Positions 37,459-46,962 of a DNA stretch of 64,000 bases are shown piece after piece. Below the pieces are notes generated by a model that ran no database searches, was not told the DNA's origin, and saw only the letters and a program-made list of their open reading frames with translations. Position 1 is the stretch's first letter, and each line of letters begins with the position of its first letter. The translations under genes and the position numbers were made by a program. Source of the DNA: Mucilaginibacter sp. SMC90 (GTDB lineage Bacteria; Bacteroidota; Bacteroidia; Sphingobacteriales; Sphingobacteriaceae); assembly GCF_022811725.1 (NCBI RefSeq), contig NZ_CP094527.1, forward strand, positions 6,820,001-6,884,000. The letters are read 5' to 3'.

Positions 37459-39150
37459 CTATCCCAACCCTATTTTCGCATTCACCAACGCAATGATCTC
37501 CGCTTCCAGCGCAATGGCTTTCCGCTCAATTTCATTGCCCCGGTAAATAATATCAATCACATAATCTTTATCCTTATAGCCCGAAGCGTTGATTTTCACA
37601 TTCATGAACGCTCCTAATACCGCGGTACGGGCACAGAGGGCGGCTACACCTGCATCCGTTATGGAATTGGGATTACCGGTCAGCGTCATTGCTTTAATTA
37701 CCTCCATGCTATCCAAAGCGACCTCCATCACTTTAAAGGGAATTTCAATAGCATAGCGGGTAGCATCCTGTATAGCTATATCACGGGCAGCCTTTTCTTC
37801 ATCGTTTGATTTTGGTAAGGAGAAAGCCTCCATGATCTGGTTAAAGGCTGTGGTATCCTGGTCAACCAATGCCAGCAGTTCATTTTTAAATTGCTGTCCT
37901 TTTTGCGCCCAGTCGCTAAATTCCTGCCAGCGGCTGTCCCATCCTTTTTTGTGCGAGCTCAGGTTAGCCACCATGGTAGCCAACGACGCACCTAATGCAC
38001 CAACAGCCGCCGAAATAGAACCGCCACCCGGTGCCGGACTTTCGCTGGCCGTTTCATCGGCCAGGTCGGTAAGGCTCATGCTGATGAGTTCACCGTCGGC
38101 TTTATTTTTCAGCAAATATTCAATGATGCGTTCTTCGGGTTTAAACGGCGAAAGCTCATCCAATCCCATTGATTTAATGGCGATCCTGATCAGTTCCTTT
38201 TCGCTTACTCCTACCGAGCGCTGCTGTTTCTCCAAAAAATACCCGCCTGCATCAAGCATCGCTTTCAATGGGATCAATCCAACCAGCTCACTGCCTGTCA
38301 CCCTGATGCCGCGTGCAGCAGCTTTATCGCACACTTCATCAAATGCCTTGTGAACCGGGGTAACGTTGATATTGGTTAAATTCATAGAGATCTGGGCAAC
38401 GCCGTATTCCTCTATAAACCAGCCGATGGCTTTTACCGCCTTTAATGAACCGGGAATAGTTTTGGCTTTGCCATGTTCGTCATAAACTATTTTACCGTTA
38501 ACCGGATCGCCCTCACGCAGGGTGCGACCAGCCTCGCGCACATCAAAAGCAATAGAATTTGCCCTGCGAACGGATGTAGTGTTCAGGTTAACGTTATAAG
38601 CCACCAGAAAATCCCTTGCACCAATTACAGTAGCCCCACGTTTAACATCATTCTCTGCCGGACCGAAATCGGGTGCCCATTCCGGTTGCTTGATCTTTTT
38701 AAAGAAACCTTCGTACTCCCCCGCACGGATCACAGATAGGTTGCTCCGGCTTTTGTTAGGTTGTGCTGCCTCGTACAAATAAACCGGGATCTGTAACTCC
38801 TCACCCACACGCTTGGCCAGCTTTGTCGCATATTCGGCAGTTTCCTCCATCGTGATATTACTAATCGGGATCAGTGGACAAACGTCCGTTGCGCCCATTC
38901 TTGGGTGCTCGCCTTTTTGTCTGCTCATATCAATCAGCTCACCAGCTTTTTTAATGGCGAGGAATGCAGCTTCAATTACCCTTTCCGGTTCGCCAACAAA
39001 GGTCACTACGGTACGGTTAGTTGCCTTTCCCGGATCAACATTAAGTAACCTTACTCCGTCAACAGACTCAAATGCATCTGTTATCTGTTTAATGATATCA
39101 AGGTTTACACCTTCGCTAAAATTGGGTACGCATTCTATTAATTTGGTCAT
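37459..39150 (-). CDS. ftcD: Glutamate formimidoyltransferase / formimidoyl-THF cyclodeaminase
   Basis: A 563-residue bifunctional protein finishing histidine degradation. The formimino group of formiminoglutamate is moved to tetrahydrofolate and then converted to 5,10-methenyl-THF with release of ammonia. The N-terminal transferase starts IECVPNFSEG and includes HPRMGATDVCPLIPISNI and YEAAQ around residues 80-130. The cyclodeaminase domain begins near residue 360 with ETASESPAPGGGSISAAVGAL. Fusion of both activities is as in mammalian FTCD. The last codons are flanked by a tandem repeat. It is the last gene of the hut operon, 52 nt after hutI. Confidence 0.95.
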   Translation of the reverse strand: MTKLIECVPNFSEGVNLDIIKQITDAFESVDGVRLLNVDPGKATNRTVVTFVGEPERVIEAAFLAIKKAGELIDMSRQKGEHPRMGATDVCPLIPISNITMEETAEYATKLAKRVGEELQIPVYLYEAAQPNKSRSNLSVIRAGEYEGFFKKIKQPEWAPDFGPAENDVKRGATVIGARDFLVAYNVNLNTTSVRRANSIAFDVREAGRTLREGDPVNGKIVYDEHGKAKTIPGSLKAVKAIGWFIEEYGVAQISMNLTNINVTPVHKAFDEVCDKAAARGIRVTGSELVGLIPLKAMLDAGGYFLEKQQRSVGVSEKELIRIAIKSMGLDELSPFKPEERIIEYLLKNKADGELISMSLTDLADETASESPAPGGGSISAAVGALGASLATMVANLSSHKKGWDSRWQEFSDWAQKGQQFKNELLALVDQDTTAFNQIMEAFSLPKSNDEEKAARDIAIQDATRYAIEIPFKVMEVALDSMEVIKAMTLTGNPNSITDAGVAALCARTAVLGAFMNVKINASGYKDKDYVIDIIYRGNEIERKAIALEAEIIALVNAKIGLG

Positions 39151-39180
39151 TGGTTCATTAGTTCAATGGTTCATTGGTAG
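39151..39180. repeat. Short-word array (family F) before ftcD
   Basis: On the minus strand the hutI-ftcD gap reads ACCAATGAACCATTGAAC followed by TAATGAACCAATG, directly ahead of the ftcD start. These are the same words that precede the methyltransferase start at 31260. Confidence 0.5.
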
Positions 39181-39202
39181 CTAAGCAAATCATAAAACCT
39201 GC

Positions 39203-40429
39203 TTAATCGTTATTTTCAGACGTCCAAACCCGGACTGGTTTTAGTTTTCCTTGCTGATATAGTATCTCACGATAATCTTTACACGGGTAAGCCTGCATAT
39301 CGGCAAGCTTTCCCTTGATTAAGATGCCGCGGTCGTTTAGCTTTAACGCTTGCGCTGCTCTAAAAGTTAAACCTGCAAAAACTTCGGCTGTGTTTAGTTT
39401 TTCGGAGGCAGCCATTACTGAAGCCTGCATCAGCAGATCGCCCATCGGGGCCGAGCCGGGGTTCCAGTCGCTGGCTATGGCGAGGCATGCTCCGGCATCA
39501 AGCAGCTTTCGGGCAGGGGCATAACCCATTCCCAAACCCAGCGAGGCACCGGGTAAAGTTACAGCAACAGTATCTGAATTGGCTAATAATTTTATCTCAT
39601 AATCGCCGCTGGCTTCCAGGTGATCAGCCGATGCTGCCCTTGCCTTAACTGCAACCTCGGTGCCGCCGGTAGTAAACTGATCGGCATGAACAGTAGCTTC
39701 AAAACCTATTTGCCTGGCTTTACTCAAGTAAAACAGGGCATCGCTGGTATTAAATGCGCTTTGCTCAATAAAAATATCAACCCGGTTGGTCAGGCCCTGT
39801 TGTTTTATTTTCGGTAACAGATCGTTTAACAGATGCTTCAGATACTCACTTTCGGCACCATCAAAATCTTTGGGTTTGATATGTGCAGCAAGACAGGTTG
39901 GGATAATATGCGCATGTGTTTTATCAGCTGCCTGCTGAATAGCCCTAAGTTGTTTTAACTCCTCTGTTGCAGATAAACCGTAACCGCTTTTAACTTCGAT
40001 AGTGGTTAACCCTTCTGCTAAATGACGGGCTATCCGTTTCGTCAGCAAATTGCTTAATTCAGCTTCGGTGGCTGCACGGGTTTGTGTTACCGAATCCCAG
40101 ATGCCGCCGCCAGATGCCGCAATCTCCAGGTAGCTTTTCCCTGCATTACGCATGGCATAATCCTTAGCTCTGCTTCCGGCAAAACAGATGTGCGTATGGC
40201 AATCTACAAAGCCGGGCAGTAATACATGATCTCCGGTGATTTCCTCTACTTGTGCCGATGTATAGTTTTTGCGAAGCGTTTCGAAATTATCTACAGCGAG
40301 GATTATCCCATCTTCGGTTAATACCCCGCCATTGATAATGATGTGCAGCTGCTCATCATTCAACATACCCTTAAGCGGCAAACCGGTTAAAGGTATTATT
40401 TGAGTGAATGGACCTATTAGTTTTTTCAT
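39203..40429 (-). CDS. hutI: Imidazolonepropionase
   Basis: A 408-residue amidohydrolase that opens imidazolone-propionate to formimino-glutamate. The metal motif is DCHTHICFAGSRAKDY near residue 76, preceded by VLLPGFV. GGGIWDSVTQTRAA, EVKSGYGLSATEELKQL, HADQF (the second metal-His region) and LAIASDWNPGSAPMGDLLMQAS (metal Asp) follow. The length is normal (about 410). It lies between hutU and ftcD on the minus strand, with a 348-nt repeat-filled gap upstream toward hutU. Confidence 0.96.
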   Translation of the reverse strand: MKKLIGPFTQIIPLTGLPLKGMLNDEQLHIIINGGVLTEDGIILAVDNFETLRKNYTSAQVEEITGDHVLLPGFVDCHTHICFAGSRAKDYAMRNAGKSYLEIAASGGGIWDSVTQTRAATEAELSNLLTKRIARHLAEGLTTIEVKSGYGLSATEELKQLRAIQQAADKTHAHIIPTCLAAHIKPKDFDGAESEYLKHLLNDLLPKIKQQGLTNRVDIFIEQSAFNTSDALFYLSKARQIGFEATVHADQFTTGGTEVAVKARAASADHLEASGDYEIKLLANSDTVAVTLPGASLGLGMGYAPARKLLDAGACLAIASDWNPGSAPMGDLLMQASVMAASEKLNTAEVFAGLTFRAAQALKLNDRGILIKGKLADMQAYPCKDYREILYQQGKLKPVRVWTSENND

Positions 40430-40443
40430 CGTTCTATCTTAAA

Positions 40444-40535
40444 CCGTCATTGCGAGGTACGAAGCAATCCCCAAACTGTACAAAGGAACTTGCATAGCTG
40501 TCCGCTTATCGAGTTGATTCGTTCCTACCATGACA
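40444..40535. repeat. Hairpin repeat, family A, degenerate right arm
   Basis: The left arm near 40444-40471 contains CCGTCATTGCGAGGTACGAA. The right arm (40514-40535, GATTCGTTCCTACCATGAC) is worn, with deletions. It lies in the hutU-hutI gap, between co-directional minus-strand genes. Confidence 0.7.
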
Positions 40536-40546
40536 AGTTAAAAACG

Positions 40547-40699
40547 TTTGTCATGCTGAGTAGGCAAAATCCAAAGACTCTGAAGGGAAAAAGATGAAAT
40601 TGCCCCTTTGTCATGCTGAGGTACGAAGCATCTCCTTCGCCCTGTACAGCGGCTTTGCCTATAGAAGAAGATCCTTCGCTATCGCTCAGGATGACAAAG
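40547..40699. repeat. Hairpin repeat (family H, 'tttgtcatgctgaggtacgaag')
   Basis: A full element spans 40606-40699. Its left arm CTTTGTCATGCTGAGG pairs with the right arm CGCTCAGGATGACAAAG, with GAAGCATCTCC and GAAGATCCTTCG in the interior. A half copy (TTTGTCATGCTGAG) stands at 40548-40561 just before it. This family differs from family A in its arms but shares the GTACGAAGCA core. The remaining 40700-40777 holds no gene. Confidence 0.75.
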
Positions 40700-40777
40700 A
40701 GTTATCGGGTCGATGTCATTTCACCTTCAGAGCCTGCCGGATTTAAAACTCGCAATAACACTTTTATATTTTATGTT

Positions 40778-42451
40778 TTACCAAACCTTTAGATTAAACT
40801 TATCCGCCCATTCGGCAGCCTTATCGTATCCTGCATCAGTATGCCTGAAAATACCCATGGCCGGGTCATTATACAGCACCCTTTTTAAACAGGTAGCTGC
40901 GCGATGGCTGCCGTCGGCCAGTACTACCATGCCTGCGTGCTGGGAGTAACCCATGCCCACCCCGCCACCATGATGGAACGAGACCCAGGTTGCACCTCCT
41001 GAGGCATTGGCCATCAGGTTGAGCAGCGGCCAGTCGGATACTGCGTCGGAGCCATCAAGCATAGCCTCCGTTTCACGATTGGGTGATGCCACCGAGCCGC
41101 AATCCAAATGGTCACGACCAATCACTATCGGGCCTTTTACTTTACCGGATGCTACCAGTTCATTAAATATCAGTCCGGCCTTTTCACGTTCGCCCATTCC
41201 AAGCCAGCAAATGCGGGCAGGTAATCCCTGGAAAGCAATTTTCTCCCTTGCTTTTTTAAGCCAGGTAATTAATGGTTTATTTTCGGGGAAAGCCTCTATC
41301 AGCGCCTGATCGGTAGTATAAATATCCTCGGGGTCGCCGGATAAGGCTACCCACCTGAACGGGCCTTTCCCTTCACAAAACAGCGGACGGATATAAGCCG
41401 GCGTAAAACCCGGGAAATTAAAAGCATCGGCCTCGCCGCCCTGCCTGGCAAACTCACGGAGGTTGTTGCCATAGTCAAAAGTAATAGCCCCTTTGCTTTG
41501 CAGCTCCAGCATTAAGCCTACATGCCTCGCCATACTTTTCAGCGACCGCCGTTTATACTCTACCGCATCCTCTTTCCTTAAAATGGCTGCCTCATTTAAT
41601 GACAGATCATTAGGGATATAACCATTCAAGGGATCATGCGCCGAAGTTTGATCGGTAAGCATATCAGGGATGATATTATCCTTCAACAGTTTTTCAAGCA
41701 GATCACCTGCATCGCTTACCAGGCCAACCGAAAGCGTTTCTTTTTTGGCGATGGCTTCCTTTATCCAAGTGATGGCTTCATCGTACGAAGCCGTCATCCG
41801 GTCGATGTATTTCGTGTCAACCCGTTTTTGAATCCGGGATGCATCCACATCGGCACCTAAAAATACAGCGCCTGCCATAGTCGCTGCCAATGGCTGAGCA
41901 CCACCCATCCCGCCTAAGCCGGCGCTTACAATGAGTTTGCCCGCCAAATCGCCATTGAAATGTTGGTTACCGCACTCAACAAAAGTTTCGTACGTGCCCT
42001 GCAAAATACCCTGCGTACCAATATAGATCCAGCTGCCGGCCGTCATCTGTCCGTACATCATTAGGCCTTTTTCGCGCAGCTCGTTAAAATGCTCCCAGTT
42101 GGCCCAAGCAGGTACAAGGTTGCTGTTGGCTATCAAAACTCGCGGTGCTTCAGGATGACTCCGGATAATTCCCACCGGTTTGCCCGACTGGATCAGTAAC
42201 GAATGATACTCATCAAGCTCCAGCAACAACTCAATAATTCTACGAAGCGCCTCCGGGTTACGTGCAGCCTGACCGATCCCCCCGTAAACTACCAGTTCAT
42301 CGGGGTTTTCGGCTACCTGGCCGTCGAGGTTGTTAAGCAGCATCCTGAGCGGGGCCTCGGTTTGCCAACTTTTGGCATGAAGTTGCATACCACGCGGTGC
42401 CTTATACACCGGGTGGTTGGCATAGGTTTTAATAAATTCCGAACTCGTCAT
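40778..42451 (-). CDS. hutU: Urocanate hydratase
   Basis: A 557-residue NAD-dependent lyase converting urocanate to imidazolone-propionate. Motifs include [59 protein letters not shown] for the NAD site near residue 185, and [21 protein letters not shown], where the Cys is the active-site residue near 410. The C-terminal [13 protein letters not shown] is diagnostic. The start overlaps the 3' end of hutH by 23 nt, implying translational coupling. Confidence 0.97.
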   Translation of the reverse strand: MTSSEFIKTYANHPVYKAPRGMQLHAKSWQTEAPLRMLLNNLDGQVAENPDELVVYGGIGQAARNPEALRRIIELLLELDEYHSLLIQSGKPVGIIRSHPEAPRVLIANSNLVPAWANWEHFNELREKGLMMYGQMTAGSWIYIGTQGILQGTYETFVECGNQHFNGDLAGKLIVSAGLGGMGGAQPLAATMAGAVFLGADVDASRIQKRVDTKYIDRMTASYDEAITWIKEAIAKKETLSVGLVSDAGDLLEKLLKDNIIPDMLTDQTSAHDPLNGYIPNDLSLNEAAILRKEDAVEYKRRSLKSMARHVGLMLELQSKGAITFDYGNNLREFARQGGEADAFNFPGFTPAYIRPLFCEGKGPFRWVALSGDPEDIYTTDQALIEAFPENKPLITWLKKAREKIAFQGLPARICWLGMGEREKAGLIFNELVASGKVKGPIVIGRDHLDCGSVASPNRETEAMLDGSDAVSDWPLLNLMANASGGATWVSFHHGGGVGMGYSQHAGMVVLADGSHRAATCLKRVLYNDPAMGIFRHTDAGYDKAAEWADKFNLKVW

Positions 42452-43988
42452 GACTTAAATCTATTTGGTGAGCAATAGCTGCTTCGCCTGCGGTTTGCAG
42501 CAGGGAGCCATCTGTAATCAGTTTGTGGAGACTGTTAATATCATCGGCAAAAACGCGGTCATCCTGTATAAAAGCTACATGCTGCCTTACCAGTTCATGG
42601 CAGGCTTCAATAACCGGGGTCGATCTTAGCGGTCTGCGGAAATCCATAGCCTGGGCCGCGTAGAGCAACTCTATAGCCTGGATATATTCAATATTATCTA
42701 TTACCTGGTGCAGCTTTCGCCCACTGATGGAGCCCATGGATACATGGTCTTCTTGTCCAAGCGAGGTTGGCACGCTATCGGCACTGGCGGGGAAGCACAG
42801 GGTTTTATTTTCGGTAACGAGGGCCGCGGTGGTATACTGCGGAATCATCAAACCCGAATTAAGCCCGGCATCATGTGTAAGCAGTTTGGGTAAACCGTAA
42901 CGGCCTTCGCTCATCAGGTAACAACGCCTGTCGGCAATGTTACCAATTTCGGCCGCTGCGGTTGTTGCATAATCAAGCGGCAAAGCCAGGGGCTGCCCGT
43001 GGAAATTGCCGCCGCTGATGGTATCATCGGCATTAAAAATAACCGGATTATCTGTAACAGAATTGAGCTCAATTTCGGTAAGCTCTTTCAGGTGCAGCCA
43101 TGCGTTGCGGGATGCGCCGTGCACCTGCGGCATGCAACGTAACGAATATGGATCCTGTACCCTATCGCAGTTGATGTGTGACGAATTAATTTCAGACCCA
43201 TCAAGTAAAGTAAACAGGCGATGAGCTACCATACGCGTACCTTTAAACGGGCGAATGTTATGCAACCGCTCATCAAATGGACGGATAGAACCCATTAGCC
43301 CTTCTAACGAAATAGCGCCTATCAAATCAGCACGGTTAAGGGCATCATCCAACCTTTGTACAGCTTTTATAGCGAACGAAAGAATAAACTGTGTGCCATT
43401 GATAAGGGCGAGGCCTTCTTTAGGGCCAAGCAATAAGGGCTGTAAACCATGTTTATTTAACAACCTCGAAGCAGGTTGCCGCTCCCCATTTTCAAATACT
43501 TCGCCCAAACCAATCAATGGCAAAAACAGGTGTGATAAGGGGGCCAGATCGCCTGAAGCGCCTACTGAACCTTTTTCGGGTACAACCGGGACAATATCAT
43601 TGTCGATATGCCAGATGATCCGCTCAAGCGTTTTTAAGGCAATGCCCGAATAGCCTTGCGCCAAAGCATGCACTTTGGTGATCATCATAAGCTTCGCTAT
43701 TTCCTGCGGGATGGGTTTCCCCACACCTACGCTATGGCTTTTAAGGATATTGCTTTGCAGTAAACTTGTATCGTCTTCCGAGATCCGGGTATCACACAGC
43801 GGACCGAAACCGGTATTAATTCCATAAACCGGGTGGTGGCTATGCACAATCTTTTCTACCTCACGCCATGAGGCCTGGATCATGTCTGCGGCTTCTTTAT
43901 TAATGATTCCTTTAATTTTGCCAGATGCTATGTCGAGGCAGATACCTATGGTAAGATGATCGGTGCCGTAATTAAATATATTACTCAT
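42429..43988 (-). CDS. hutH: Histidine ammonia-lyase
   Basis: A 519-residue enzyme that deaminates histidine to urocanate. The autocatalytic MIO prosthetic group forms from Ala144-Ser145-Gly146 in [33 protein letters not shown] near residue 53 and the segment [21 protein letters not shown] are also typical. The start overlaps the MarR gene by 8 nt, so the regulator and the first pathway gene are probably translated from one message. The length agrees with HutH proteins (about 510). Confidence 0.97.
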   Translation of the reverse strand: MSNIFNYGTDHLTIGICLDIASGKIKGIINKEAADMIQASWREVEKIVHSHHPVYGINTGFGPLCDTRISEDDTSLLQSNILKSHSVGVGKPIPQEIAKLMMITKVHALAQGYSGIALKTLERIIWHIDNDIVPVVPEKGSVGASGDLAPLSHLFLPLIGLGEVFENGERQPASRLLNKHGLQPLLLGPKEGLALINGTQFILSFAIKAVQRLDDALNRADLIGAISLEGLMGSIRPFDERLHNIRPFKGTRMVAHRLFTLLDGSEINSSHINCDRVQDPYSLRCMPQVHGASRNAWLHLKELTEIELNSVTDNPVIFNADDTISGGNFHGQPLALPLDYATTAAAEIGNIADRRCYLMSEGRYGLPKLLTHDAGLNSGLMIPQYTTAALVTENKTLCFPASADSVPTSLGQEDHVSMGSISGRKLHQVIDNIEYIQAIELLYAAQAMDFRRPLRSTPVIEACHELVRQHVAFIQDDRVFADDINSLHKLITDGSLLQTAGEAAIAHQIDLSHDEFGIY

Positions 43989-44490
43989 TGCCGGCGGGTT
44001 TTAAGTTGGTATTTAGTTTTTCAACAATATTATCGGCCAGTTTACTCTGGCGGAAGGTGTTTTCAAGTGCAGTAACTGCAGGCAGTAATTGAAGTGCTGT
44101 TTCGTCGCCTTCAACCAATTGGGTCATGGCTTCAGTGATTGCAGCCCAAACAGGCATGATCTGTGCCAGTAATTCGCGCCCGCTGGTTGTAAGGGTAACC
44201 AATTGACGGCGGCCGTCATCACTACAGGTATCGGTGCTTACAAGTCCGCGCTTTTTAAGGTTAGTGATCAGTTGACTGGCAGCAGGATGTGATACTTCTA
44301 TCTGCTCACTTAATTCTTTGATAGATAAGGCATCATTTTTCGACAGTAAATAAAACACAGGAAACCAGCTGGCATCAAAATCAATTCCGGCATTTTGATA
44401 AGCACGATTAATTTCGGCCAGAAAAGCTTCACTCAGCCGCCGCAAGCGACTGCCCAAAACCAGGTATCCTAAACTTTGATATAAATTCAT
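43981..44490 (-). CDS. MarR-family regulator of the hut operon
   Basis: A 169-residue winged-helix protein. The DNA-binding part is KNDALSIKELSEQIEVSHPAASQLITNLKKRGLVST at about residues 51-86, with wing residues CSDDGRRQLVTLT. It leads the operon and overlaps hutH. A palindrome lies just upstream of its start. MarR proteins usually repress their own operon and release on ligand, so control by histidine or urocanate is the likely arrangement, inferred from context. Other bacteria use HutC (GntR) or HutP for this job. Confidence 0.85.
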   Translation of the reverse strand: MNLYQSLGYLVLGSRLRRLSEAFLAEINRAYQNAGIDFDASWFPVFYLLSKNDALSIKELSEQIEVSHPAASQLITNLKKRGLVSTDTCSDDGRRQLVTLTTSGRELLAQIMPVWAAITEAMTQLVEGDETALQLLPAVTALENTFRQSKLADNIVEKLNTNLKPAGNE

Positions 44491-44499
44491 GATGCAATT

Positions 44500-44517
44500 T
44501 ATATAAGTGCTTATATA
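44500..44517 (-). promoter_or_regulatory. Candidate operator of the MarR-type hut regulator
   Basis: TATATAAG-TG-CTTATATA is a perfect dyad of 8-bp arms with a 2-bp centre, 10 nt before the marR start. Longer, imperfect symmetry extends to GCAATTT on one side and AATTGC on the other. An AT-rich dyad of 16-20 bp at the promoter or start of a MarR gene is the usual autoregulatory site. Confidence 0.6.
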
Positions 44518-44548
44518 ATTGCAAATTTTATTTTCGGGGTTGTTTAAA

Positions 44549-44650
44549 TGTAGAGACGTATAATTGCGTCTTCCGCATGCAACTTAAGGTAGTTAAACCT
44601 ATTACAAAGCGGCTTGTCCTGCGGCGAGACGCAATTATGCGTCTCTACAT
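44549..44650. repeat. Inverted repeat (family I, 'gtagagacgcaattatgcgtct')
   Basis: Arms 44549-44572 (ATGTAGAGACGTATAATTG start) and 44627-44650 (ending GCGTCTCTACAT) are near-perfect inverted copies with a 54-nt loop. The loop ends GCGGCGAGACGC. It lies between the marR-hut operon and the OmpA-type gene, both on the minus strand. Confidence 0.8.
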
Positions 44651-44660
44651 GAAAACATCT

Positions 44661-44692
44661 AAAACAAAAAACTCCCGGCGATTTGCCGGGAG
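44661..44692 (-). terminator. Intrinsic terminator after the OmpA-type gene
   Basis: On the minus strand the stem CTCCCGGC-AAATC-GCCGGGAG (44672-44692) is followed by TTTTTTGTTTT. It lies 11 nt after the stop codon of the gene ending at 44703, so it closes that transcript. Confidence 0.85.
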
Positions 44693-44702
44693 CTTTCATT
44701 TA

Positions 44703-45530
44703 TTACTTAGTGATCAGGTTGTATAACTCATCGAGCTTAGGGGTAAGCACGATCTCTATTCGCCTGTTCTTTGCGCGGGCTTCATCAGTACCGGTGGCAT
44801 CTATCGGCTGAAACTCGCTCTTACCTGTTGCGGTAAGCCTATGCGGGTCAACACCTTCTGTTTCGGTCAGGTAGCGGGTAACCGAGGTAGCGCGCAATAC
44901 GCTCAAATCCCAGTTATCCTTGATCTGGCCAAGGTTCTTCACCTTCTTATCATCAGTATGGCCTTCTACTGCCATATTGATATCCGCTTCCTTGTTAACC
45001 ACCACAGCAAGCTGTTTCAAGGCAGCCTTTCCTCTTTCATCAATAATAATACTGCCCGAAGGGAACAATAGTTTATCAGCTAATGACACATAAACCTTGC
45101 CATTTCTGATATCTACCGTTAAACCACTTTGTTGAAAGCCGTAAAGCGCCTTCTGTAATTTATCTCTTAAAGCATTGGTAGCCTCATCGCGTTTTTTCAA
45201 AATGTCCTCTACTTCTTTCAAACGTGCTTCGCGTTTTTTCAAATCTGCAGCCAGTCTTGTTGTTTGAGCAGCTAATTCATTAGCTTTTGACGATGTCGCA
45301 TCCAGGTTACTGTTTAACACGCTTTTATTTTTGCGTAAATCATTAAGCTGTCTGTGCAAACGCGCTGTATCCGATTGCAATTGTGCAAGCTCCCCCTCGA
45401 GGGTTGTTGTGCGGGTAGCTAATGAGTCACGTTCTGCTACAAGGGTTTTGTATGCTTTTGGGGACATTACCTTGCATGAGTACATCGTTAAACATACAGC
45501 AGCGGCTAAAAACGTATATCTAATTTTCAT
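44703..45530 (-). CDS. OmpA-family lipoprotein with coiled coil
   Basis: A 275-residue outer-membrane protein. The N-terminus MKIRYTFLAAAVCLTMYSC has a lipobox-like Cys19. Residues ~25-125 are a heptad-rich coiled coil of Leu, Lys, Arg and Asp. The C-terminal OmpA-like domain from about 140 has LLFPSGSIIIDERGKAALKQL and VEGHTDDKK. The peptidoglycan-binding NRRIEIVLTP motif is near residue 258. It probably tethers the outer membrane to peptidoglycan. It is followed by a strong terminator and preceded by the DUF2461 gene on the same strand. Confidence 0.9.
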   Translation of the reverse strand: MKIRYTFLAAAVCLTMYSCKVMSPKAYKTLVAERDSLATRTTTLEGELAQLQSDTARLHRQLNDLRKNKSVLNSNLDATSSKANELAAQTTRLAADLKKREARLKEVEDILKKRDEATNALRDKLQKALYGFQQSGLTVDIRNGKVYVSLADKLLFPSGSIIIDERGKAALKQLAVVVNKEADINMAVEGHTDDKKVKNLGQIKDNWDLSVLRATSVTRYLTETEGVDPHRLTATGKSEFQPIDATGTDEARAKNRRIEIVLTPKLDELYNLITK

Positions 45531-45556
45531 ATTATATTGAGGGTTATAAAATCGTA

Positions 45557-46219
45557 TTATGCCAGGGCGTTCTTCAAAAATACATTAAGCGGATGGATCC
45601 TGCTGCACATATCTACCACCGTCTTTTCCGATCCGGGTTGGGTTAATTCTTTATCTGTAAGTTTATGCCAGCCCACAAAACTTTTTAGTTTTATCAGGTC
45701 GAGGTTATCATTATCCGGTTCATAACCTTTCGGCAATGATTTAAGCTGTTCCTGTTTCCTGAAATCGCCAAATAGTTTAATAAACTCCTGATCGTCTATG
45801 ATCTTTTTCAGGTCGGCGGCATTATAGTCAATTTCCTGGCGAATAGCTTTCAGATGCGGTGCTTCGGGCATCCAGTATCCGCCACCGATAAATGAATTGC
45901 CGGGCTGAATGTGCAGGTAGTATTCAACGCCGCCGCCTTTTAAACCGGAGGTTGGGAAACTTACTCCAAAGTTATTTTTATAAGGCGCTTTATTTTTACT
46001 GAAACGAATATCGCGGTAAATGCGCATCACGCATTTTTTGGCGTCAAGGTTCTCGTCCATCCCTGCCTCTATTTTACGTACGCCCTCAAGCACCTTCGCT
46101 GTAAAATCAATTATATTTTCACGGGCCTTATCGTAATGCTCTTTATTTGCAGCAAACCATTCGCGGTTATTATTTTCGGCGAGGTCTTTTAAAAACTCAA
46201 TACTTTCCTGGTATATCAT
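45557..46219 (-). CDS. DUF2461 family protein
   Basis: A 220-residue protein of the TIGR02453/DUF2461 family. Diagnostic features are the N-terminal ESIEFLKDLAENNNREWFAANK, MRIYRDIRFSKNKAPYKNNFG near residue 65 and YYLHIQPGNSFIGGGYWMPE near residue 100. Function is unknown for the family. It overlaps the upstream DUF983 gene by 23 nt, which points to co-translation. Confidence 0.9.
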   Translation of the reverse strand: MIYQESIEFLKDLAENNNREWFAANKEHYDKARENIIDFTAKVLEGVRKIEAGMDENLDAKKCVMRIYRDIRFSKNKAPYKNNFGVSFPTSGLKGGGVEYYLHIQPGNSFIGGGYWMPEAPHLKAIRQEIDYNAADLKKIIDDQEFIKLFGDFRKQEQLKSLPKGYEPDNDNLDLIKLKSFVGWHKLTDKELTQPGSEKTVVDMCSRIHPLNVFLKNALA

Positions 46220-46601
46220 CGGTATCTAAATAGTTTTGGTAGTGTATTTTGGGTGATAACCAATACAACAAAAACACACGCGAATATCTGAAATTTACAG
46301 GAGCAAGGAAAAAACACCCTAAAATTATAGTACCAAGATATAACCACGGCGAATCCTGATTATGGCTAACCAGGTAGGTAAGCCATGCTATCCCCAGGGC
46401 CTCACCAACATTCAGGGCATAACTCACATACATTGCTGCATAAAAGTAACCGGGCTCTATCTCAAAAAACAGGTTACAATGCGGGCAGTTAAGGTTGATT
46501 TTATTGGAGAAACTGTAAGGGCTACCCTTAAACATATCGCCCCGCCTGCAGCGTGGACATTTACATTTAAGCATAGCCCATGACTTTGGTGTTTGGGACA
46601 C
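46197..46601 (-). CDS. DUF983 family zinc-ribbon membrane protein
   Basis: A 134-residue protein. Two CxxC pairs form a zinc ribbon (CKCPRCRRGDMF and CPHCNLFFEIEPGYFYAAMYVSYALN), followed by two hydrophobic segments (residues ~59-75 and 90-115). DUF983 proteins are often found next to cytochrome oxidase genes and may take part in oxidase biogenesis. This one lies at the end of the act-cox cluster, separated by a small membrane protein. The DUF2461 gene overlaps its 3' end by 23 nt. Confidence 0.85.
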   Translation of the reverse strand: MSQTPKSWAMLKCKCPRCRRGDMFKGSPYSFSNKINLNCPHCNLFFEIEPGYFYAAMYVSYALNVGEALGIAWLTYLVSHNQDSPWLYLGTIILGCFFLAPVNFRYSRVFLLYWLSPKIHYQNYLDTDDIPGKY

Positions 46602-46658
46602 GATAAAGTATCTTATAAGATTATCAAAGCGCCGGCTAACGGGGCGTTTCGCTGCCTG

Positions 46659-46937
46659 TTAATTCAGATTAAGTTTTTCGGGGCGCATCTCCAGCTTAAC
46701 ATCTTTACGACGGTATTTTTTATACCAGATGTAACCACCCAATGCTACAGCAAAATAAGGAGCACCCAATAAAAACAGGATGCCGTTGTTTAAACCTCTT
46801 GTTTTTGAGCTGCCGCTTTGCGCATTGGTTTCAACTGTGGCAGCACATTGTGCACACTGGGCTTTTACCGGCTCACGGGCAATCAGCATCAAGCCAAGGG
46901 CCATTACAAAAAGGATAACTTTAAAACCTTGTTTCAT
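46659..46937 (-). CDS. Small Cys-containing membrane protein of the oxidase cluster
   Basis: About 92 residues from the ATG at 46937; the frame is open to 46955. An N-terminal hydrophobic signal segment is followed by AQCAQCAATVETNAQSGSS, a CxxC pair on the exported side. A second helix, LFLLGAPYFAVALGGYIWY, comes next, and the tail is positively charged. I recognise the AQC-x2-C-x-ATVE pattern as one common near cytochrome oxidase genes in Bacteroidota, but it has no named function. A role in redox or copper handling during oxidase assembly is possible and unproven. Confidence 0.7.
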   Translation of the reverse strand: MKQGFKVILFVMALGLMLIAREPVKAQCAQCAATVETNAQSGSSKTRGLNNGILFLLGAPYFAVALGGYIWYKKYRRKDVKLEMRPEKLNLN

Positions 46938-46962
46938 AAGTACAAATTTAACCAATTATAAA

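Noticed and set aside
37832-38353. 173-residue plus-strand frame inside ftcD
   Set aside because: Low-complexity Ser/Pro/Ala antisense shadow of a conserved bifunctional enzyme.
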